64,000 nucleotides of DNA, from NCBI RefSeq assembly GCF_025370935.1, contig NC_133491.1, positions 12,034,248 to 12,098,247 on the forward strand, written 5' to 3'. Of this stretch, positions 55,302-64,000 are shown one piece after another (position 1 is the stretch's first letter; every line of letters starts with the position of its first letter). A model generated the notes under the pieces. That model was not told the origin of the DNA. It was given only the letters and a program-made list of their open reading frames with translations, and did no database searches. The position numbers and the translations under genes were made by a program. Source of the stretch: Choristoneura fumiferana. Its lineage: Eukaryota > Arthropoda > Insecta > Lepidoptera > Tortricidae.

Positions 55302-55832
55302 TTTTTAGGGTTCCATACAAAGGGTAAAAACGGGTCCCTAATTACTAAGACTTCACTGTCCGTCTGTCTGTGTGTCTGTCTATCACCAGTCTGTATTTCG
55401 TGAACCGCGATAGCTAGACAGTTGAAAGGACCCCGGACCTAAAGTATGAAAAATGTGGTTTCAGTTAAATATCCTGAGATTTTGATATGTTATAGATTTC
55501 AAAAGTCCTTTTCAAAATGTCTAAGGTTGTATCTATAACATATTAAGGATCCCTTTCGAGTTGTCCTTTAGTTTTTAAACACTTTGACAACTAAACAGTC
55601 TATAATATTTAAGTAACTCCATACAAACATACCTTTTTCGATTTACCTTATAGTTGACCTAGTGGTAAGGGATCCTTCACAGATGATGTATTTCGTTGCC
55701 GTTAGCAACAAATACTTATAAGAAATAAAATGTTTCAGGGGGCTACAAACATACGTGTTTTTTTTTGCCGTCCTAATGATATATAATTTAGGTATTTCGT
55801 GCGCGAGTCCGACTCGCACTTTGCCGGTTTTT
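55302..55832 (+). repeat. GGTTCCGTA-type interspersed repeat, complete
   Basis: Starts tttttagggttccatacaaa with a (GTCT)n tract at 55358-55382. Ends with hairpin gtgcgcgagtccgactcgcac then tttgccggttttt. Confidence 0.7.
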
Positions 55833-56940
55833 AAACATATTCCAACTAGGTCACAGTGTAACATATTCAACGATCGCATTTAACAACCAACCGTTTTTAG
55901 CGACGTAAGTATAGGCATATGTTTGGTTTTCATATGAGCCACCATGACAGTACATCCGTTCGTTTAGTACGGCATCCGGTTAGTACGACGTAATATCACC
56001 GGTCATTTAGCCGTCGTTGTAACCGGATTCTACTGTATTTTAAAAAAAAAACATTTTATGTGTAGGGGGTTGCTTCTTCTAAGTCCCTAGGCTCTTGACA
56101 GAGTGGTTGTGGTCATTCGATGAGATTTAGGGGTGAACCTTCACGACGACCTTCTTGGAAAAACAGTATGATATGCAAAATGCTCTTATTCGTATCGTTT
56201 TAACTCAAATTTCTATCAACATTGCTTTGGTTTTATTACGCGTGTTGTCTGCTGATGTCATAATTGTAATTGTCAATGTCAATTATTATTATCTTTTTCA
56301 TTACATGTGGGCTATACTGTAGCCAGTATAATGTGGCTATTTTTGTATCTGATTTGGCTTGTGTGACTTTCCGTACTTTCACTCTTCTGTGGCCCGGCGG
56401 TAGACCCGTGCTGGTTTTCAACCAGCGATATGCTGAGCCGGGACCTTTATAGCGGCAACACTTCTTATTGTTATTTTTCCTAACCTTAATGTGTCATTGC
56501 TGTTATAAATATAAATAAATTATTTTCTTTCTTTCTTTCTTTCAAAATGTGCAAAATCTACTCGTGGATTAAAGACCCCTCTTTCAAAGTCGGTTTAAAA
56601 TCGCAGGGTCACGCATCTCATTTCGTACCACATACTTCCGCGAAAGCCTTATAAAGAAATCATTATTAAGGAGCTTATAAAAAGACGTCACGACTATTGA
56701 CAATGTGTTTACATCGTGGGGGATTATGCAAATCGGGACGGTAAGCATGTTTGCGTCTCTTTTTTATGCGGTTAATTAGAGAGAGACAAGCGTATCGAAT
56801 TGATGAAAAAGACTAGTCCAGAAGCGGTCGATATAGTAAGGCTTAGTGTCAATCAGTGACTTATTAACTGTGTCGATATTTGAATTAGACACGCTTATAT
56901 TTGTGCTGGTTGAGAAAATAACAAGCTATTTCATACCTAC
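55833..56940. other. Unassigned; (CTTT)n microsatellite at 56524-56543
   Basis: Nothing else recognised. Confidence 0.4.
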
Positions 56941-56944
56941 TTAG

Positions 56945-57116
56945 CTGGACGTCTGGAATAACACGTGCATTACTTTTTATCTCGATTTTCCCACGCGATC
57001 GGGATAAAATTGAAACGTAATTTTTGGGAAATTCTTTTGGGAATTAAATGTAATCACTGAAATTCAATTCAACTGCTGGATGTAGTTTATGCGGGAAAAG
57101 CCGCGGGTTAACATTA
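56945..57116 (+). repeat. Helitron-like fragment
   Basis: 'tggacgtctggaataacac' matches the internal module at 18.8 kb. The end 'gcgggaaaagccgcgggtta...attagt' resembles the hairpin plus terminus. Confidence 0.55.
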
Positions 57117-57160
57117 GTTTACATAGTAATTTGTTATAATCTGTGTAAAACTCCTTTTTC

Positions 57161-57350
57161 AACCCCCGACGCAAAAAGAGGTGTGTTATAAGTTTCACCA
57201 CTATGTGTGTCTGTGTGTGTGTGTCTGTCTGTCTGTCTGTGGCACCGTAGCTCTTAAACGGGTAGACCGATTTGAATGCAATTTTTTTTTATTTGAAAGC
57301 AGATTTTTTAGCGATGGCTTTAGACATGTTTTATCAAAATCGGTTCATCG
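57161..57350 (+). repeat. AACCCCCGAC-ended repeat, 3'-truncated
   Basis: Starts aacccccgacgcaaaaagag and stops after 'aaaatcggttcatcg', so the GTCGGGGG end is missing. Confidence 0.75.
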
Positions 57351-57509
57351 CTATTATCGCTAGTTTTTGATTTTGGATAAAAACAACCGGGTTCACATCG
57401 GTCTACCAGTACAAACACTGCAACACCACTACATACACACACACATTCACACATCGCGTCAAACATATAAGAAACTTCAAGCGATTTTAATTTAAAACAT
57501 TATGGACTG

Positions 57510-57790
57510 TTTTTTTTTTTTACATAGCGGTGGACTGGCAAACGTCTTTTTGCAAGTGTTAAAACCTGATGGTTTTTGATCACCACCGCGCAAACATCTG
57601 CAACACCAGGGATAATAGATACAATGCATTCACAATTTCGCGATGATTATTTATAATTGTTATATGTAAGCTGGGAGAGATCACTCTGAGGCCATAAGGC
57701 CGTCTGTTGCTTAGGTATCTTGTATTTTTTTATCTGCCTGTTTTCTATTATTATTAACTATACTGTTGTCTTTATTAAAGAGTCACAGTA
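57510..57790. repeat. Two retroposon fragments
   Basis: 57510-57640 is a diverged minus copy of the A-tailed retroposon ('gatcaccaccgcgcaaacat', 'ctgcaacaccaggg'). 57655-57790 ('ccataaggccgtctgttgct', 'tttattaaagagt') looks like a plus-strand LINE 3' UTR; family uncertain. Confidence 0.5.
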
Positions 57791-58080
57791 CTGTGTACAA
57801 ATGCTCAACAAATCAAAAAGAAAATTTAAAGCACTGGTGTACCTGATGTATCTTCAGATCATTTTATTGTGACTAGTCTCGATTGTTGTCTCGAATCATA
57901 AGAGTCCTTGCGGATCTCTTGATGCGCAAAAAGTGCTTTGTTCCTTTTTGGCTAACAATGTCGTGTAAAAAAAAGAGATGGTAGGTAAATAAACCGGCGC
58001 ATGATAAAGGTTCTTGAGATAATTACGGTATTGTTTAGTATTGTATTGACTGTACATAATTGTAGGTAGGAGTTATAAAA

Positions 58081-58330
58081 CTAAACGCAAGAGGACCATA
58101 AACTTCTGTAGAAAGTAAAGAGGATTGAGCCGTGAAGAGAGCGTATTTGGGATCACCGAGAGCGGTTGGTCGTCCCAGGTGCCGCTGGAAGGACGAGATC
58201 CTGAAAGACCTTTTGGATCTCGGGATCGAATGGTGGCAAGAGCTAGCTCAAGATCATAAGGGATGACATAGTCTGGTGTCGGAGGCCAAAACCCACTTTG
58301 GGTCACTGCGCTCTGTTAGTAAGTAAGAAA
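58081..58330 (+). mobile_element. Second RTE-like LINE C-terminal fragment
   Basis: The plus frame gives GRPRCRWKDEILKDLLDLGI then EWWQELAQDHKG, a stop where Trp is usual, then HSLVSEAKTHFGSLRSVSK and a natural stop. It is the end of an RTE-related protein from a lineage different from the (GAT)n one that follows it. Confidence 0.65.
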
Positions 58331-58435
58331 GTTAAGAACATGTTTTCATTAATCCAGACAAATTGTTCTAGTAGCGATACATTGCGGGGGGGACATTCCT
58401 TACGCTCGAGAGGTCTATGCTCGGGGTTTATCTGC

Positions 58436-58765
58436 GGGATAGAATCAGAAATAACGATATCCGCAGTTGAACTAAGGTTGTTGGTTGTTAAGGTTGCCGA
58501 CATTGCCCGAAGAATTGCGATATTGAAGTGACAGCGGGCGGGGCACGTTGCTCGCAGGACTGATGGCCGATGGGGTCAGAAGGTTCTCGAATGGCGTCCG
58601 CGGATTGGGAGACGAGCTGTCGGTAGGCCTCCAACAAGATGAAGCGACGACCTGATTAAGATCGCGGGATCGCGGTGGATACGGAAAGCACAAGACCGGC
58701 CTGCGTGGAGAGCCTTGGGGGAGGCCTATGTCCAGCAGTGGACGTGTTTCGGCTGATATGATGAA
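58436..58765 (+). mobile_element. RTE-type LINE 3' end
   Basis: 'agaatcagaaataacgatat', then the C-terminal coding segment 'ggccgatggggtcagaaggt', 'gggggaggcctatgtccagc' and a (GAAA)n run replacing the GAT tail. Confidence 0.8.
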
Positions 58766-59047
58766 AGAAAGAAAGAAAGAAAATATTTATTCGTGACATG
58801 ACATGACGTGACGTGACATGGATAAGAATAATAATTAAAATAGAACTACTGAACTATTCATCACTAGAACTGTCATCGTTCATCCACCATTACGTCTCAT
58901 ATTTCGTTTTCTAGAATTTTTTACCGTACAACAACGGCAAAACCTACTAGACACTGGCAAAATTGTCCTCCAATGGACAGCGCCATATTTTTTTAAAAAA
59001 CACCAACAAGTTTAAAAATAAAATAAAATAAAAATAGTTAAGTATGC

Positions 59048-59131
59048 ATGTCACGAAATGGTCCCAAATCAGCAATCTGCCGGTCTTGCGAACGGCGCTG
59101 GTCTTCCTTTGGGACCATGATGATGATGATG
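59048..59131 (+). mobile_element. Retroposon 3' tail
   Basis: 'cacgaaatggtcccaaatca', 'gcgaacggcgctggtcttcc' and 'gggacc(atg atg)n'. Relative at 43165. Confidence 0.6.
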
Positions 59132-60362
59132 AATCCTCAAGAGTTACATAAGATCGATCGAGCGCTGCAGTGTCAGCTACTGGAATGATTTTACTGGAAA
59201 ATTGTAGACAAGGCCTACAAGCGCGAGGCGCCTATTTGACTAAGAGCTATGTATTTGTTTCTCAGATTCAGTCTGAAATTAAAAACTGAAATATCAGACA
59301 GCGATCGCTCTTCCCACAAAAAATTTGCTTAGTTCCCACAGGAGAGTGAAGAACAAATTTACATAAACGAAGTTGCCGGCAGCAGCTAAGTGATTAATAA
59401 ATTATCAAAATAAGGATAACAAGATAAGGAAATTTTGTAAGAATTTACCTTTCTGTTTTTTTTTTATTAAATCTTAGATATAGAAATAAACGCATTGCTA
59501 ATAAAAATAATAAATATTGACTGTAATTATTAACGAGACGATATAATATTTCTGGTACCGGTCTACCTACAATAATTTTCATCAAGCTACTGTTAATTAT
59601 AGTCAGACGAAGTTAATGTTGAACTGTACTTATTAAATAACCGAGTGATTTGATTTTTCCTGTACCGTTTCTTAGAAAAAACCTGTGGTTTTTGCACTTC
59701 TGTATTGAGTCATGCTTTTGATTTATTATTAGTTTTGAGTAGCGATTTAAAGCCGCTAACTTATTATTTTGCGGTAATTTAAAATAAAAATCTTAAGTTG
59801 AAGGAAAACAGGGTATATTTTATTTAGATACTAGCTTATGCAAGCGGCTTTGCCCGCCTTTGTGAAACTACTCATGCTTATACCCTCCTCCTTGTCCTAT
59901 CTATGGGAAATGAAATGTCTAACATGAAATATTTAGACCTTATTTAGGCTTTCTATTGATAAATTTGTCTGTCAATAAGTCAGCATTACCTATAATTGTT
60001 TTCAGTTGAAAATTTGTATTTTGTAAATAATTAATAAAAAAAAAGTATGACTGCATGTACAGGCATATAAAATTGAACTGATTACTTAAGTACGTGAAAC
60101 TTTGACTCTATTGAAAAAAATGCAGACATATCCTATGATAAAGTTCCATGTAGACTCAACAACGAAGTCCGTGTTTAACCACAACACATTAATTTCAACC
60201 GCAAATTCATTATCCTAACATGGCATGAATGAAACCTATGAAATGGAAAGTTGAATTCCTTTGACTATAAAACATGTGTCATACATGGTAAAATATTATC
60301 TTAAATATGATCATGATTCATACAAACATATTTGTAATTTATGTTTATTTGCTAGTTAGCTA
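59132..60362. other. Unassigned; Helitron-like 3' fragment (-) near 59830-59900
   Basis: Minus-strand '...ggcgggcaaagccgcttgc' and 'ctagt' are present. The rest is AT-rich. Confidence 0.4.
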
Positions 60363-60364
60363 TA

Positions 60365-60640
60365 ATATTATCATCATCATCATCATCATCACCTCTCAGA
60401 ATGAGAGGAGAGGGTTTATGACGTAGTTGCCATGCGGGTCCAGTGCGGATTGGGAACTTCACACACATCATTCAAATTTGCATGTGTGTACAGGTTTCCT
60501 GTAAAGCTCATGGTAATTTTCAAATGTAAAATCTCTCATAAATTCCTTAAAACTCAAGAGTTGCGAGGCCGGACTCGAACCAACGACCCTCTACTTTAGA
60601 CTAAATGTAGTTTGAGTGAGCTATAGGTACAGTTTTTAAT
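60365..60640 (-). repeat. tRNA-headed SINE, second family, full length
   Basis: The minus strand runs from a tRNA-like head (60635 to about 60570, 'ggttcgagtccggcctcgc') through 'gtgtgtgaagttcccaatcc' to 'ctctcattctgagaggtg' and the (GAT)n tail at 60369-60390. Confidence 0.7.
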
Positions 60641-60644
60641 GCAT

Positions 60645-62065
60645 AGCGAGATTTTTTTGCGCTGGTTTCATTTGACAAATATTCCAAAGACTTATAACTA
60701 AATAAATTCCACAAATCAGCGAGCTTAGATGACTTTAATATAAATTGGTGTCAGAATAGCCTAAAGCAATCCCTAACTTAGTAACTAAGAATTACAATTA
60801 ATTTAGTCAAGTAAAGTCCCAAAAGAGGAAAGCTCTTTTCAAATGTCATCCTATTCTATTTCCAAAATCTCATTTGTTTCTCTGATAAACAAATGACGAC
60901 TCGGAGTAACTCCACGAAAAGTGGCGTAACATAAAGCCCATATTTTTATTAGTCCGCATACCGATCTCCGCAATTCCAAGAATGCAAAGTATTCCCCCAC
61001 TTAGCAACATGAGACGAGCGAAATAATTTTCTTGAATTCCTTGCGTTCAAAACCACAAACAAAAGATATAGCCCGTTGAAAAACAGCAGCCTGCTTGATG
61101 TCCAGTTTCTTGCGTTTTTTTTTCATATGTTTTTTTTTATTATTGTTTGTAAAAAAGTTGTAAACTTGCCAGAATATGCCATAATATTGCCTATAACATT
61201 CATTGGTCTTAATAAAAGTATTTACTAGAATTAATCCATCTGGTTTCCATATTTAAGTGCTTTTTTTGCATCGCATTTGCATGTACATAAATTTATTAAG
61301 ATGATAAGATGAAGGGGAAATTCAATAAACAGGATTAAACATGGAAAGAATAGTACTCTTCTCTGTATTTACTTCTTTTTCATAGATCTTTGTTACATTA
61401 ATTTGGAGCCAGTCCTCCTAGAACACTTCGGCTATGCCAAACAGATGAACAGTTGTGATTTGTCTCTGATGCAAAATTGATGATTTTAAGACATCCAAAA
61501 GAAAACAAAAATGTATCTTCGTATTCTTTCTACACGCGTATTTATTACTTTTTGTTGAGTTACTGTTCCAAAGTGTACTGTGGCAATCATAAGTAGCGAT
61601 TTCCTTTGTGAAAATGCTACAGCGACAAAGCCTTATAGAAAATATTTCATTGAAGTGGTTATTGTGCTTTCTGTTATGTAAAGGAAAATCGTCAGTTTTA
61701 AGTCGTAAGACGGTTTCGGTTAAAATTCAATGTTTTTACTTTTGTGTTGCTCGTAGGATTAATAAAACGAATGAATACACAAATTAAAAAGGGGAATAAA
61801 AATGTTGTCCTGTGTATTTCCTTCCACAGTTACTTGTTGCCTCTTTCTAGTTTCCTAGTTCTCAAGCAACACGAGTTTTAGTAGATTACGAATAAATACG
61901 ATATTCACAAGTGAACGCATTATTTTTGGACCATTATTTTTGCCATAACTCATTTCCAATACTTACTTACATAAGTCTGCAAACCCTGTAAGCCGTAAAA
62001 AAATAAGTGTGCTTATTTTGTTCAGAAAGTAAAAGAATTAGTGCTATTAGATAGAAAAGAAGCGA
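60645..62065. other. AT-rich, nothing recognised
   Basis: No gene, RNA or repeat copy I can support. Confidence 0.35.
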
Positions 62066-62068
62066 TTC

Positions 62069-62211
62069 GAAATATCGTCACTACTTAAAAAAATAGTACC
62101 TCAAAAAAGATAAGTTTTCTGAGTGGACCTTATGAATATTGACAGGTTCAATTTTGTTGACATATTGATTTTAGATACTAGATTTTTTCAAAGTAGTGAC
62201 GGTATATCTTT
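62069..62211. mobile_element. MITE with cgtcactactt terminal inverted repeats
   Basis: Left 'aaatatcgtcactacttaaa' and right 'caaagtagtgacggtatatc'. A lone arm is at 26936-26976. Mariner-like ends are possible; the transposase family is not shown. Confidence 0.6.
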
Positions 62212-63240
62212 CTAAATTTACATCATACATAGGTATAGTCGGTATGGTCGGCCTAAATAGTGTTTCACCAATTTTAATGACACTTCCTACTTCAGAAATA
62301 AATCAATAAGACTGAGTTGACTGTCATATTGACTTGTGAGTGACGATAGGCTTTGCCGTTTTAAGCGCTACAAACGACATTAAACCTTAGGGTGGTAAAC
62401 TAATTTCTTGGTCGACTATACCTACATTAGCTGTAATTTATTTTAAATTGCTACGCTTTGATAGAGCATCATTTTTATACAACAATTGTTAAAAAAATGC
62501 AATTGTATAAATAAATACTGAAACTCGGTTTTCCGACTTTTTTGAGTGTCTTAGTCGCAAAACCAAAAGTTGAACGGACAATGGGGATGAGGCCATTTAT
62601 AACTGACCCATCATCCCCCTATTGCAATTGCCTCAGTTACCTATAAAAATAAATCAAACCTTACGATTAAATATAACTACTACTAATGCAGACCTCCAAG
62701 AAGTTACTCCTGAATTTACCAATTACCAATCGCCACCCAACGAGTTATTTTAATTAAGAACCGCAAACCAAGAGTTAGCTAACACTTGTAACGTGAGCTA
62801 GCGCTAACTGCAAACAAACAAACAAGTGTCTTTGCCATATTAGTATTTAACCGACATACCGACGCCAGCTGGCAAAGTACTGGTTACAGTGTCTGTCTGT
62901 TCACCTTAATAGGTTTATCTTATAAAATGTTCGGATCAGAATTTAGTTGAGTACCTAATTGTTGATATTAACAAATCAGAATTCCAGTGCCCTTAGCTGT
63001 AGCCATGTTGATGATGATGATGTCCTCAACGATATATCCGTCGACTTGAACCCATTCACGAACTAAGTTGGTATATTTCGCTCGTGTGAGCAAATATGTC
63101 GAAATGCATTAGTGCTAAATATGTATTGTGGTCATTTAAAATACTCAAAAAGCGCCCCGCGGACGTCATGTGACCCGTCAAGGTTCTATGAGTGTACGCA
63201 TAGCATAAAATTATATTCATTCTTAACAATTTTTATATGA
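62212..63240. other. AT-rich, nothing recognised
   Basis: Short (GAT)n at 63009-63022; otherwise no feature. Confidence 0.35.
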
Positions 63241-63242
63241 AA

Positions 63243-63440
63243 TCATTGCTAGCACCAGTGTCATAAAAAACATCGTGAGGAAACCTGCACAAACCTGCGA
63301 AGCAATTCAATGGTGCGTGTGAAGTTCCCAATCCGCACTGGGCCTGCGTGGGAACTATGGCCCAAGCCCTCTTGTTCTGAGAGGAGGCCTGTGCCCAGCA
63401 GTGGGACGTATATAGGCTGGGATGATGATGATGACCAGTG
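63243..63440 (+). repeat. SINE second family, 5'-truncated
   Basis: 'acatcgtgaggaaacctgca', 'gtgaagttcccaatccgcac', 'gaggcctgtgcccagcagtg' and a (GAT)n tail. Confidence 0.72.
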
Positions 63441-63479
63441 TCATAATATATTGTGTCCTTAAAAAAAAATTGGCATTGC

Positions 63480-63845
63480 TGCTGTGGATTAGCCGTTAAT
63501 ATTTTAGGACTTTAAGCAAATTTTGTGGGAAAATTGGGGTAAAAAGTAGCTTATATGTTATTCAATGTTAACACACATTTTTAACTCATTTTACACACTA
63601 ACACATTTTTTAAGAAATTAAAAAAAAAAGTGTCAGGGGAAGTCTTATAATGTCACAAAAGAGTAACAGCGTTGCTAGGACACTAATTGGCTATAAAGCA
63701 AACAATAAACCACATAAGTAATAAAGTTTACAAATAGGAAGGTTTACAAGTTCTAACAATTTTATCCAAATCTGTTTCGCTATTTCAGCGTGAGTGAGTA
63801 ACAAACACACAGGCATGCACTCACAATCTTTCGCGTTTATAATGG
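63480..63845 (-). repeat. Diverged Helitron-like remnant
   Basis: Minus-strand 'attataaacgcgaaagattg' near 63843, 'gttactcactcacgctgaaa', and 'agctactttttacccc' near 63550. Confidence 0.5.
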
Positions 63846-64000
63846 TAATTGAATCAGTAGTGTATCCCACATAACTATTTTATACTAAGGTACCTAATAA
63901 TGCTTGCTCAATTTGTAATCCTACACGAGTAGAAATTCGTATTTTAAACAGCCTCAAGATCTACACAATCCCGTCAATTTCGCGCACAAACGAATTTTGC

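Noticed and set aside
58073..58693. Minus-strand ORFs at 58073-58306 and 58472-58693
   Set aside because: Antisense of two RTE-like LINE ends; the plus strand gives the recognisable proteins.
6..64000. CRISPR array or bacterial operon features
   Set aside because: Tandem repeats here have no regular spacers, and the sequence is clearly a eukaryotic repeat mosaic.

Overview
This 64 kb window looks like a lepidopteran (moth or butterfly) nuclear genome segment. It is AT-rich, has almost no long open reading frames, and is packed with repeat types I know from moth and butterfly genomes: RTE-type LINE tails ending in (GAT)n, Helitron-like units beginning near TATTATAAATGCGAAA and ending in CTAGT, tRNA-headed SINEs, many fold-back MITEs and a Penelope-like fragment. 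I cannot name the species. One 100-N assembly gap lies at 13716-13815.

The only clear long coding sequences belong to one Ty3/Gypsy (Metaviridae-type) LTR retrotransposon on the minus strand at 1140-5843. It has two identical 131-bp LTRs, a primer site matching the 3' end of tRNA-Ser, a polypurine tract extended by a 59-nt poly-A, Gag, two zinc knuckles, protease, reverse transcriptase, RNase H and integrase. The coding sequence is split over five reading frames. Between about 6 and 36 kb the window is a repeat mosaic with no host exon I can defend. It includes a tandem array of four Helitron-end monomers (21275-22386), a 5'-truncated Penelope-like element with 190-bp inverted arms and a 12-bp target duplication (24621-25248), and a 1.06 kb fold-back element (29447-30508) whose interior also forms the first 500 bases of the window, there split by an RTE insertion.

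The best host-gene signal is a plus-strand promoter and first exon near 36.5-37.0 kb: a TATCGATA (DRE) site, a TCAGT initiator about 60 bp downstream, a CpG-rich leader, an ATG and a splice donor. Two further candidate plus-strand exons are at 41121-41244 and 52621-52718. The second has very strong GC bias at third codon positions and a phase compatible with the first exon. A separate TATA-type promoter with a perfect donor is at 47880-48044. I cannot identify the gene or genes; the rest of the 37-64 kb region is probably intron or intergenic sequence carrying more repeats.

Family names for the non-coding repeats come from remembered structure (terminal motifs, target duplications, tails), not database searches. 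Copy boundaries are good to roughly 5-20 bases unless a target duplication is stated.
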